In this document: positions 35,651 to 44,529 of the stretch, in pieces
How the letters are laid out: each line of letters opens with the position of its first letter
How positions within the stretch are numbered: the stretch's first letter is position 1
Assembly: GCA_015272155.1 (NCBI GenBank)
Contig: JACYME010000159.1
Location: 1 to 64,000 of the forward strand
Direction: 5' to 3'
DNA length: 64,000 bases
DNA from: Leptolyngbyaceae cyanobacterium T60_A2020_046
Lineage (GTDB): Bacteria > Cyanobacteriota > Cyanobacteriia > Phormidesmidales > Phormidesmidaceae
The notes under the pieces: generated by a model
Seen by the model: the letters and a program-made list of their open reading frames with translations, nothing else
The model's database searches: none
What the model was told of the DNA's origin: nothing
Made by a program: the position numbers and the translations under genes

Positions 35651-36721
35651 TCACGCCTCAGCTTCGGATGGCATCGCCTCACGGGCTTTCCGCCACTGGG
35701 CGAGCCATTGCAGTGCCTGCCGTCCCCAAAAATAGTAAGGGCTCAAGAAGCTGTATACGTATAGGGTTAGCTCGCAAGCGGCGACGGTGTCTTGCCAAAC
35801 TGCAGCGCGATACTGAACCAAATGCCGCAACACCCTATATAGGTCGTGCCCATGGTAAGCCCAAAAGAGCAGCGGGCGCTGCCAAGGCAATAGGCTTAAC
35901 ATGCGGGTGCGCTGGCGGCTGAGGCCAATGCCGCGCATCAAGCTTTTGAGGTAGTCGCGCTTGAGGCGACGATCGGGAATTTTGTGGTAAAGCCTCATGG
36001 TGGGGTTATACCAGACCTCCCACCCTGCCTGCTGAATGTGCAACACGGCTTCTAGATCTTCGCCACCCACCATGCTGTTGTCGATACGGCCAATCAGAGT
36101 CGGGGCTGGGGGGACGTGGGCCAGCCAGAGGTCGCGGCGGACGACCATGCCCGCTCCTGGTGGCAAGACCTTTTTCTCGGGACGGTAGAGGAGTGGGTCG
36201 TTGCCCCGTTCGGTGAGGGCGAGAAATTGGGCGATGCGATCGAAGTTTTCGGGGGGGTTGATTTCAAAATCGCCCCGGATGCGGCTACCGTAGACCCCGG
36301 CGCGGGGGTGATGTTGGGCAAACCGATGGGCTGCGGAGACCCAAGTCATGGAGGGCAGGTTATCGTCATCCAAAAAACCAATCAAGGGGCTGCGGGCTAG
36401 GCGCACGGCACGGTGACGGGCATAGCTTGCTCCTTGGCGAGGCTCGAAGGCATACCGCAGGGGCACGGGCAGCGGCCACTGCTGCTGGTACCGCTCGACG
36501 ACAGCGGCGGTATGGTCAGTGCTGTTGTTATCGATGACGATGACTTCCCAGAGTAGGTCGTCGGCGTTGAGTTGCCAGCACAGTCGCTCTAGGACATCGG
36601 GGATACGATCGCCGCCATTGTAGGTGCAAATGGCGATCGTGAAATCCAGTTGGACATCCTCAGGAAAGAGCTTGGCGAAGACTCTGCGCATGGTTGGCGA
36701 CGGTCTCAGATTAGACTGCAT
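35651..36721 (-). CDS. hpsE: HpsE-type glycosyltransferase (family 2), copy 2
   Basis: A paralogue of the gene at 34213-35256, sharing nearly every motif: DFTIAICTYNGGDRIPDVLE, VIDNNSTDHTA, SPLIGFLDDDNLPSMTW, GGEDLEAVLHIQQAGWEVWYNP and the C-terminal LFWAYHGHDLYRVLRHL. Starts at 36721 (356 aa) or 36691 both precede the conserved fold; an upstream start at 36802 adds unrelated residues. The C-terminal hydrophobic YSFLSPYYFWG may contact the membrane. It most likely acts on the same or a related surface polysaccharide as copy 1. Confidence 0.85.
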   Translation of the reverse strand: MQSNLRPSPTMRRVFAKLFPEDVQLDFTIAICTYNGGDRIPDVLERLCWQLNADDLLWEVIVIDNNSTDHTAAVVERYQQQWPLPVPLRYAFEPRQGASYARHRAVRLARSPLIGFLDDDNLPSMTWVSAAHRFAQHHPRAGVYGSRIRGDFEINPPENFDRIAQFLALTERGNDPLLYRPEKKVLPPGAGMVVRRDLWLAHVPPAPTLIGRIDNSMVGGEDLEAVLHIQQAGWEVWYNPTMRLYHKIPDRRLKRDYLKSLMRGIGLSRQRTRMLSLLPWQRPLLFWAYHGHDLYRVLRHLVQYRAAVWQDTVAACELTLYVYSFLSPYYFWGRQALQWLAQWRKAREAMPSEAEA

Positions 36722-37619
36722 GGACGCCCACACCGGAAACGCTGTGGCTTGTTTGAGATGGCTTGCGGTGGTGGGGAAGGACGGGGGAATGGCCTCGGGC
36801 ATGGGAAGGGAAGTTGCAAAACGGGGGATGGCAGACCCCTGACACCTGCGCGGTAGCCGCGATCGCCCTCAACCGACGAAACGCTCTGGCTAGGTGATTG
36901 GATGACCCAGGGCGTTGGTGATAGGCGATCGCGCAGCATCGCTGGCAGATTGAGGATGCTCTAGGCAGGATAGACGGCGGACGCATGGAGAATGCCTGCG
37001 ATCTCAACCTCTAGCCCATGACCCACAACTTAAGGGCAGCATCACGCACGATAGGCTGAGCAATGGCAAGCCAATGGCGTTCTGGGTGGTAGGTGCTGAG
37101 GTTATCGTGCCCAGCACGGCCCCAAGAGTGACGTTTCCGGTTTAAATTCAAAACGTTCTAGGTTGCGTTCCCACTCAAGACTTAAGTGGGTGGATATCAA
37201 TAAACCATGTTGTAGGTGCTGTTAGGCGTAGCCGTAACGCACCGTTCAATAAGGCCTTGATGCGTTAGCGGCAGCGTAACGCATCCTACGAATCATTGAG
37301 TTCACCTACTTAGCTGTATAACGTTCTGGTTGAGAGACCGTCGATAATCTACGCAATGCACAAAAAATTTCCGTTAATCCGCGCACTTGATCAATGAAGG
37401 ACGTCCGTTTTGCCTGTAAAGATCTCCGCGTAAAATTACCAGTGGGCTGGTCTGATTATTAAGCTCCCCTGGCTAGCCTCCATGACGGGCTGGGCGGCCG
37501 GGCTGTTTTGGCCTAAGGGCGAGTCTGCTGTGCGGATTTCAGTGACCTCTGGGGGCGTGGACAGGGATACAATGCGATCGCAGTCCGTCTGTTCTGAACG
37601 CATTGATAAGAGGCTTTTG
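36722..37619. other. ~900-base gene-free region
   Basis: This region lies between the divergent hpsE copy 2 and the glutathione transferase gene. Frames here are short and lack family features. A palindromic repeat at 37259-37285 is listed separately, and the sequence between 37130 and 37430 is AT-richer. An in-frame 5' extension of the transferase gene (from 37482) covers part of it but looks non-coding. Confidence 0.45.
37259..37285. repeat. Palindromic GATGCGTTA...TAACGCATC repeat
   Basis: A 9-bp perfect inverted repeat with a nine-base centre. A related GTAACGCACC lies about 25 bases upstream (37234-37243) and CCTACG follows. GCGTTACG/CGTAACGC palindromes of this type are a well-known dispersed repeat in cyanobacterial intergenic DNA. 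No coding content. Confidence 0.5.
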
Positions 37620-38291
37620 ATGATCACCTTATATCACTCACCGCTGTCGATTAATTCTCGCCGGGTTTGGGTTGCGCTTATCGAAAAAGGGTTGATCTTT
37701 GATCTTCAGGAAGTTGACCTAGCGGGCGATCAATACAAGCCCGAATTCTTGACGATGAATCCCTTTCACCACATTCCGGTGTTGGTAGATGGGGCGCAAA
37801 CGGTGATCGAATCCTTCGCAATTTTAGATTACCTGGACGCGCAGTATCCGACTCCGCCGCTGATGCCTCAGGAGCCCGCCGCGATCGCGCTAGTGCGTAT
37901 GGTGCAGATGGTGACGCTGAATGAACTGATGCCCGCCGTCACCCCCCTGACCCAGAAAATGATGGGCTTTGGGGAGCCAGATCCGGAAGCGATCGCCAAG
38001 GCTTTGCAACAGGGCCGGGTGTGTCTGCAATTCTTTGTCGAAAAGCTGGGCGATCGCGCCTACTTTGGCGGTGATCAAATCACCCTGGCGGATGTGGTGT
38101 TGGGCACCGTGGCACCGTGGTTTGATGAGCTAGAGCTACCGCTCACCGAATTTCCGACCCTGGCGGCCTGGTGCGATCGTCTGATGCAGCGAGAAGCGTG
38201 GCGCGTCACCCAGCCGACCCCAGAGATGATCGCCGCCTTTCGCGAGCGGATGCGAGCCCTGATGAATGCGCGACAAAAGGGATTGGGTTAG
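37620..38291 (+). CDS. Glutathione S-transferase family protein
   Basis: The start at 37620 gives 224 aa beginning MITLYHSPLSINSRRVW, the thioredoxin-fold N-terminal domain with a catalytic serine candidate in SPLS. NPFHHIPVLVDG carries the cis-proline, and IESFAILDYLD the glutathione gamma-glutamyl contact. The C-terminal helical domain (about 90-210) contains YFGGDQITLADVVLGT, the GST motif with the N-capping aspartate. The role is probably conjugation or reduction of electrophiles; substrate unknown. A longer in-frame start at 37482 adds 46 unrelated codons. Confidence 0.93.
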   Translation: MITLYHSPLSINSRRVWVALIEKGLIFDLQEVDLAGDQYKPEFLTMNPFHHIPVLVDGAQTVIESFAILDYLDAQYPTPPLMPQEPAAIALVRMVQMVTLNELMPAVTPLTQKMMGFGEPDPEAIAKALQQGRVCLQFFVEKLGDRAYFGGDQITLADVVLGTVAPWFDELELPLTEFPTLAAWCDRLMQREAWRVTQPTPEMIAAFRERMRALMNARQKGLG

Positions 38292-38300
38292 GGGTTGATA

Positions 38301-40376
38301 TTACCGGAGCGGACGGGGCTCATCTTGCAGCGGCAAGACTCGCGCCTGCACCCGCGATCGCGTCAGCAAGCGCACCAGCCGCAATGCCTGGTGGCGATAG
38401 AGGCGCTTGGGCAGCACCACCGGGAGGGCTTGCAACAGCGATCGCGTGTCACCAATGTCCAACCCCGTGGCGCGGGCGATTTCCGCAGCGCCCTCAAACT
38501 CGCCCTCAGCGGCGTAGACCTGATCGATTTGCACCTGCCACTGCTGGGGGGCGAGGTCGCCCTGCTCGATGCGGCGCAGCCCGCGAATGGTGGCCAGCAC
38601 CACCAAGCGATCGCCCGCATGGAGGCGGACATCATCGGAGGGCATGACACGGGGAGGCTGGTGCGATCGCCCGTGCCAGATGGGCACCACCCCATATCCA
38701 TAGGCCACTTCACCCAGCAGCAGGCCGTTGAGGGTGTCGTGGGGCTCGATGTCGTACTGGGTGACCAATACCGTCTGATGATAGAGCCGGAAAAGGCTCA
38801 CCACATTTTCGCCAAAAGCGGCCCCCGCAAAGGCTTCTGCCGATAGCGCCGACGCACACAACACCTGGGCATAGGGAAAAAGCTGAGCCACTTTGTCCGT
38901 AAACACCTGCTCGTAGGTGCGAATAATCAGCCGACAGTCGGGGTTGGCGCGATGGGCCATAAGCCCAAGTTCGAGATTTTGCATTTCGTCATCACTGACG
39001 GCGACGATGCTTTTGGCCGTGGGCAGGTTGGCGCTTTCCAGGGCGGTGCTGATGGGGCCGCTGAGCAGAGGCATTTGGGGCAGCACATCCGCCGCGATCG
39101 CTTGATCGGTAATGCCCACCACAGGCTGCTTCAGGTCTTGCAGCAGGCGAGCCACCTGTCGCCCCACGCGGCCCAGCCAAATAATCACCACATGATCGCG
39201 ATCGGGCACGGGGGGCCGCTTCGCCAAAAACTCGAACTTTAGGGTCAGCAGTTTTTCCGTTAACAGGGCATAGAGCACGCCGATGAAGGCCGTGCCCGCC
39301 AGCGTCAGCACCAGGCTAAACAGCCGCAACCACCAGGGAATCGGCTCAGTCAGCGCAAAATCGCTAAATAGATCGCCATAGCCGCCCAAGAGCAACACCA
39401 CCGTGGTGTAAAAAGCATCCACAGGATTAGGCGACAGCCCCGCAATTGACAGCAGCCCCGTCCCCAACAGGCACAGACCCACCACCGTCGCCCCGCACAG
39501 CAGCGCCACCCGCCGAATCTGTTTTTCATAACTGGTACGCCAAAATTCTTGCAGCACGAGAGCTACGTTGAGGCGGCGGCGAATCTGGAGCCAGAGCAGT
39601 TTGGGAGAACGGCGCGATCGCGGGGGCAAGTTGAGCAATCGCGGCGCACGATGCTCCTCGCCATTCGCCGAAACCGTGACCACTACATCCCCGCTGCGAA
39701 TGGGGGAATTGGGCAGCCACGTGTAGAACTGGGCAGAGGCGCTGTCGGGGTTTTCGACGCGGTTCGCCTGTTCGTCGGGCGGTAGGGCGGCGATATCGGC
39801 TTTGAGATGGCGCAGCACCCGGCGCGATCGCGTGTCGAGTTCGTGCACCAAGCGTTGATTGCACCAGGGATGATCGGGCGCGATCGTCTGCCGCACCACC
39901 CGAAACTGCTGATCCCCAAGCTGAAAGAACCCCAGCAAGTCTTCGCCAAAGGCGGCCAAGGCAAAGGCGGAGGCCACAAGCTGCGTGGGCTCAAAGGCGA
40001 CGAAATTATCTAACTGCTGCGCGAGGAGGTCGTTGAGGTTTTGCTTGTCCGATCGCACCACGAGGCGAATATTGGGATTCAGCACCCGAGCAGTTAGGGC
40101 CGCCTCTAGGTTGACGCGCTCGTTGGTGGTCACCATCAGCGCAGCGCAACACTTGTATACCCCCGCCTCGCGCAGAATCGACTCCTGGCGACAGTCGCCC
40201 ACCACCAAGCGATCGATCTGGGCGGGCAGGGTGGCGATTTCCCAATGGGCAGGCGGCGCAAGCTCGACGGCGTGAACATCCACCCCAAAGGTTTTGAGGT
40301 TGACGACGCAGTGCTGGCCCAGGCTACCTAGCCCGCACACCAACACGAGATCGCGCTGCATCGTCGCCGCACTCAT
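38301..40376 (-). CDS. Potassium channel-type protein with RCK-pore-RCK order
   Basis: A 691-aa protein. A first RCK/TrkA-N nucleotide-binding domain is at residues 8-135 (VCGLGSLGQH) with a C-terminal ligand subdomain to about 240. Two transmembrane helices (about 287-312 and 350-375) then flank a pore loop whose filter reads GGYGD (331-335). A second TrkA-N domain (395-515, IIWLGRVGRQ) and TrkA-C (520-605) follow. GYGD is the potassium selectivity filter. Placing one RCK pair on each side of a single pore differs from the usual pore-then-RCK order. NAD(H) or another nucleotide probably gates it. It overlaps no neighbour and is convergent with the GST gene, nine bases apart. Confidence 0.88.
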   Translation of the reverse strand: MSAATMQRDLVLVCGLGSLGQHCVVNLKTFGVDVHAVELAPPAHWEIATLPAQIDRLVVGDCRQESILREAGVYKCCAALMVTTNERVNLEAALTARVLNPNIRLVVRSDKQNLNDLLAQQLDNFVAFEPTQLVASAFALAAFGEDLLGFFQLGDQQFRVVRQTIAPDHPWCNQRLVHELDTRSRRVLRHLKADIAALPPDEQANRVENPDSASAQFYTWLPNSPIRSGDVVVTVSANGEEHRAPRLLNLPPRSRRSPKLLWLQIRRRLNVALVLQEFWRTSYEKQIRRVALLCGATVVGLCLLGTGLLSIAGLSPNPVDAFYTTVVLLLGGYGDLFSDFALTEPIPWWLRLFSLVLTLAGTAFIGVLYALLTEKLLTLKFEFLAKRPPVPDRDHVVIIWLGRVGRQVARLLQDLKQPVVGITDQAIAADVLPQMPLLSGPISTALESANLPTAKSIVAVSDDEMQNLELGLMAHRANPDCRLIIRTYEQVFTDKVAQLFPYAQVLCASALSAEAFAGAAFGENVVSLFRLYHQTVLVTQYDIEPHDTLNGLLLGEVAYGYGVVPIWHGRSHQPPRVMPSDDVRLHAGDRLVVLATIRGLRRIEQGDLAPQQWQVQIDQVYAAEGEFEGAAEIARATGLDIGDTRSLLQALPVVLPKRLYRHQALRLVRLLTRSRVQARVLPLQDEPRPLR

Positions 40377-40635
40377 GACTCTATCCGCCCACCAGAACGC
40401 GATCGCATCGAGCCCTTACCCCTACCCCCTAGATTGGGATGCCGCATTGTAAACAGTCCCGCCCCAAACGATGCGCCCCATCTCCCCCGTGCGAGACAAT
40501 CCGAGCAGGGTTTGTAAATACTTGATGTAGACCTATGACATCCGCCCTGAATCGTGGGGTGACATTCGTATAATCCCATGAAATCAGCGTTGTCAATAGG
40601 GTATCTGCCCCGTTGCAACCCCTGCTCCCGATCCC

Positions 40636-43600
40636 ATGACGTTCATCCCCCTAAAGTTCATGACCTTAATGTCTCGCTGGGCCATTGTCAATGGCGTGTG
40701 TTTGAGCCTCAACGGCCTATGGTGGGTGCCCAGCGCCACCGCACAGCCGATTCAGGCCGCCGACGATGGAACGGGAACGGTCATCAATCGCCAGGGGAAT
40801 GACACCCGGATTACGGGCGGCGCGCGATCGCAAGACGGGGCCAACCTGTTTCACAGTTTTACGGAATTCAACGTAGGGCGGGGGCAGTCGGCAACGTTTT
40901 TGGCTGATCCATCGGTGCTGAATATTTTGGGCCGAGTGTCGGGGGGCAATGCCTCGGTCATCAATGGCCTGTTGCAGGTGTCGGGCTCGGGGGCCAACCT
41001 GTTTCTGATCAACCCGTCGGGTATTTTGTTTGGCCCCGATGCAGCGTTGAACCTAGAGGGCGGGTTTGCCGCGATCGCGGCGGATGGCGTCACCTTTGGC
41101 TCCGGCACCTTTGGCACCCTGGGCACCCCAGACTACAGCGCCCTTGTGGGTAACCCGACGGGCTTTGTATTCAGCGGCGCTACCCCCGGCAGCGTGGTGA
41201 ATGCGGGCAACTTGGCGGTTGATCCGGGGCAGTTTTTGCTGCTGGCGGGGGGTCAGGTGATCAACACCGGCACTCTGGCCGCGCCCGGAGGCGATGTGGT
41301 GATTGCTGCCGTGGACGGGGGAAATTACGTGCGCATTTCCCAGGATGGGCTGCTGCTGAACCTGGAACTGGAAGCTCTGCCCGCTGGCGCAACGGAGGCG
41401 CAGCCCTTTACCCCACAATCCTTGCCGGAGCTGCTCACGGGGAATGCGATCGCAGAAGCCACCGGAGTCACGGTCAACCCTGACGGCACGGTCACCCTCA
41501 CCGGATCCGAGCTGCCGATTCCCACCACGGCGGGCACTGCGATCGCCACCGGCACCCTCACCACCGACTCCGCGACAGGCACAGGCGGATCCATCACCGT
41601 CCTGGGCGAAACCATCGGCCTCCTCGCCGCCACCCTCAGCGCCTCTGGTTCCAACGGTGGCGGCACCATTCGCGTTGGTGGCGACGTTCAGGGTACAGGG
41701 CCACTGCCCACCGCCACAACGGTTTATCTCGATCGCGACAGCACCCTTCGCGCCGACAGTTGGGTTGACGGCGTGGGCGGCAACATCATCGCTTGGTCAG
41801 AGGCTGCCACGCGCATTGATGGCACCCTCAGTGCCCGGGGCGGCGCAGACGGCGGCGACGGCGGCTTTATTGAAACCAGCAGCCGAGGCTTTTTGAACGT
41901 CATCCGCGCCCCCGATGTGGGGGCGGCAGCGGGCAATGGTGGCCTGTGGCTACTCGACCCCAACAGCATTCAACTGGTGGATGGGCTGCCAGACAGCAAC
42001 TTCACCCAAGCGGGCAATGTGTTTGCGCCGTTGGACGAGTCCGCCACCTCCATCATTGATATGGATCTGCTGAATGCCGCCCTGGATAGCGGCGACGTGC
42101 AGGTGGTGACGAATCCCTTTGATGCGGTCTTTACCGATGGCAATATCCGCGTGGTGGATGAATTTAACTTCACCAGTGCAGAGGGCAACACGCTATTTTT
42201 GCGAGCCGTGGGCGATATTCAAATCGAGAAAGACCTGATTTCCGGGGGCGTCAACTTCGACTTCCAGGCCGACAGCGATGGCAACAACAACGGCCAGTTG
42301 ATTAGCGATGGCGCTTTAGACACAGGCGGCAATGTCACCCTGCGCGGCAGCAGCGCCACCGATCACGGCGTGGGCATCTTCGGCTCCATTTTCGCGGGGG
42401 GAGACGTGCTGATTGTCGGCAACAGCGGTCAAGGGGCGGGCGTGACGATCTCGCAAAGTACGCTCTTGGGGCGGAACGTGACGGTGCGCGGCACCTCCCA
42501 GACGGGGCCGGGCATTGAGATGTTTGACGGAACCTCCCTGAGTGCCTCGCGGGATGTTGTGCTCAATGGACGGAGCAACAGTGGCATTGGGGTGAATCTT
42601 TCCAATAGCTCTATCACCGCAGGGGAGATCGCGATCGCGGGACGCAGCGGCAGTAATACCGGGGTGTTGCTGGGCGACCTTTTTGACTACTCCGCTTTTC
42701 AGGGGTTGACGGTGGTGGGGCGCAGTGGCTCTGGCCGCGCGATTGAATCCACCGAGGGACTGTTTACCCAAGGCAGCGACATCGCGCTGATCAGCGCTGG
42801 TGGCAACATCGTGGTGCCGTGGATTGATGCCAGCGGCCCTTCTTTCTCTGAAGATCCGCCCTCTGAAGAGCCGCCCTTTGAAGGGCCATTCCCGCCTGAA
42901 GGCCCACCCTCTTCCCCAATTCCCGGCGGTGCGATTCTCATCTCAGCACTCCAAGACTTTGTCCGCATCACCGAAGCTGGCCCCTCGGGCTTCAGTCTCT
43001 TAACGTCCGGCGGATCCCCAATTACGGTGATTCACGGCGGCAATGGTCAGGTGCCCTTTGTGGTGGGCAATGCCTCGGTGAATGGTACGGCGGCGGACAT
43101 AACCAGCGGCAACACGGGGATTCAGCCCAACCGATCCTTTTTCAACAGCGAGATAATCGGCAATATCGCCATTCTGACGGCGAGTGGAGCCGATGAGCCC
43201 CAAATTGAACGGCCCGATCGCCGCATTCCCAACCGCAATAATAACGGCGGCGGGGGTGGGGTCATCGACATCAGCACCTGGTATGAGGTAGAGCAGGAAT
43301 TCACCAGCGAATACACGACCTATTTTGGGCGATCGGAGGTGCCACCGCCAGATTATGAGTTCATTCGCGGCACTCTAGAACGCCTGTCGCTGGAATTGGG
43401 GGTCGTGCCGGGGGTGGTCTATGCCCGATTTGTGACGCCAGAGGATTTGGGTCGGGTGCCGGGGATCACCCCAGGGCCGGATGATGTGCTGGAACTGATG
43501 TTGGTGACTCCGGCGGGCAATCCGATGATCTTCCGTACGCCGGGGGTGACGCGCGCCAAAATACTCGCCGTGACCCAACAGCTCCAGCGCGAGTTGACCG

Positions 43601-44517
43601 ATCGCACCCGGCGTCGTCAAACCACCTATCTGGAACTATCGCAACAGCTCTATGGCTGGCTGATTGCGCCAATGACGGATGAGCTTGAGGCCCAGGGTAT
43701 TGGTCATCTGTCGTTTGTGTTGCCAGCGGGGCTGCGATCGCTGCCCTTGGCCGTCCTTCACGATGGTCAACAGTTTGTGATCGAGCGCTACACCATTAGC
43801 CTGATGCCCAGCCTCAGCCTGACGGATATTTTGACTGTTAAGAACCTGAGCACGTCGCCGCTGTTGGCGATGGGTGCGTCAGAATTTTCTGACCAGCCCA
43901 ACCTGCCCGCCGTGCCCTTAGAACTGGAACTGATTTTGGGCGATCGCGATGGCGAATCGAGCCTCAACAAAGGCTTTACCCCCGAAAACCTAGTGCGGCT
44001 GCGGCAGGCCGGGGGCTATGCCCTGCTGCACCTCGCCACCCACGGCGAATTTCGCAGCGGCGGCCCCAGCAACTCCTACATTCAGTTTTGGGATCAGCGC
44101 ATTACCCTGAGCGAAGTGCGCCGCCTCCAGCTTGACACGCCGCCCCTGGAACTGCTGGTGATGAGCGCCTGCCGCACGGCCCTAGGCGACACCTCCGCAG
44201 AGCTGGGGTTTGCGGGGCTGGCAGTGCAAACGGGGGGGCGATCGGCCCTGGCGACCCTGTGGCAGGTGAGCGACCTGGAAACCGCTGGCCTGATGGCCGA
44301 GTTTTACACCCAACTGGGCACCACCGCCTATAAGGCCAAGGCGCTGCAACAGGCCCAGTTGGCCATGCTGCGGGGCGAGGTGACGATTCAAAACGGCCAA
44401 ATCATCTGGACAGGGGGCCAACAATCCTTAGTCAGTGGTCTGCGGCAGTCCGCAGTGGATGATACCACCCATCCCTACTATTGGGCGTCCTTCACGCTGG
44501 TGGGAAGCCCCTGGTAA
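40636..44517 (+). CDS. Two-partner secretion passenger (TpsA) with C-terminal CHAT domain
   Basis: A 1293-aa exported protein. An N-terminal signal is followed by the haemagglutinin-type TPS domain (about 40-260: GTVINRQGNDTRITGG, the NPSGILFG motif), which directs export through a TpsB pore. Residues about 300-700 are glycine/serine/asparagine-rich beta-helix repeats. A proline/glutamate linker (SEDPPSEEPPFEGP) sits at about 735-760. The last ~340 residues form a CHAT caspase-like domain with the catalytic pair H1136 (HLATHGEF) and C1179 (VMSACRTALG). Starts at residues 9 or 12 are alternatives. The TpsB gene follows 12 bases after the stop. Confidence 0.9.
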   Translation: MTFIPLKFMTLMSRWAIVNGVCLSLNGLWWVPSATAQPIQAADDGTGTVINRQGNDTRITGGARSQDGANLFHSFTEFNVGRGQSATFLADPSVLNILGRVSGGNASVINGLLQVSGSGANLFLINPSGILFGPDAALNLEGGFAAIAADGVTFGSGTFGTLGTPDYSALVGNPTGFVFSGATPGSVVNAGNLAVDPGQFLLLAGGQVINTGTLAAPGGDVVIAAVDGGNYVRISQDGLLLNLELEALPAGATEAQPFTPQSLPELLTGNAIAEATGVTVNPDGTVTLTGSELPIPTTAGTAIATGTLTTDSATGTGGSITVLGETIGLLAATLSASGSNGGGTIRVGGDVQGTGPLPTATTVYLDRDSTLRADSWVDGVGGNIIAWSEAATRIDGTLSARGGADGGDGGFIETSSRGFLNVIRAPDVGAAAGNGGLWLLDPNSIQLVDGLPDSNFTQAGNVFAPLDESATSIIDMDLLNAALDSGDVQVVTNPFDAVFTDGNIRVVDEFNFTSAEGNTLFLRAVGDIQIEKDLISGGVNFDFQADSDGNNNGQLISDGALDTGGNVTLRGSSATDHGVGIFGSIFAGGDVLIVGNSGQGAGVTISQSTLLGRNVTVRGTSQTGPGIEMFDGTSLSASRDVVLNGRSNSGIGVNLSNSSITAGEIAIAGRSGSNTGVLLGDLFDYSAFQGLTVVGRSGSGRAIESTEGLFTQGSDIALISAGGNIVVPWIDASGPSFSEDPPSEEPPFEGPFPPEGPPSSPIPGGAILISALQDFVRITEAGPSGFSLLTSGGSPITVIHGGNGQVPFVVGNASVNGTAADITSGNTGIQPNRSFFNSEIIGNIAILTASGADEPQIERPDRRIPNRNNNGGGGGVIDISTWYEVEQEFTSEYTTYFGRSEVPPPDYEFIRGTLERLSLELGVVPGVVYARFVTPEDLGRVPGITPGPDDVLELMLVTPAGNPMIFRTPGVTRAKILAVTQQLQRELTDRTRRRQTTYLELSQQLYGWLIAPMTDELEAQGIGHLSFVLPAGLRSLPLAVLHDGQQFVIERYTISLMPSLSLTDILTVKNLSTSPLLAMGASEFSDQPNLPAVPLELELILGDRDGESSLNKGFTPENLVRLRQAGGYALLHLATHGEFRSGGPSNSYIQFWDQRITLSEVRRLQLDTPPLELLVMSACRTALGDTSAELGFAGLAVQTGGRSALATLWQVSDLETAGLMAEFYTQLGTTAYKAKALQQAQLAMLRGEVTIQNGQIIWTGGQQSLVSGLRQSAVDDTTHPYYWASFTLVGSPW

Positions 44518-44529
44518 CATCAAGCAAAT

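Noticed and set aside
36803-37481. Possible small genes in the gap upstream of the GST gene
   Set aside because: Frames are short, lack ribosome binding sites and cross a dispersed palindromic repeat.
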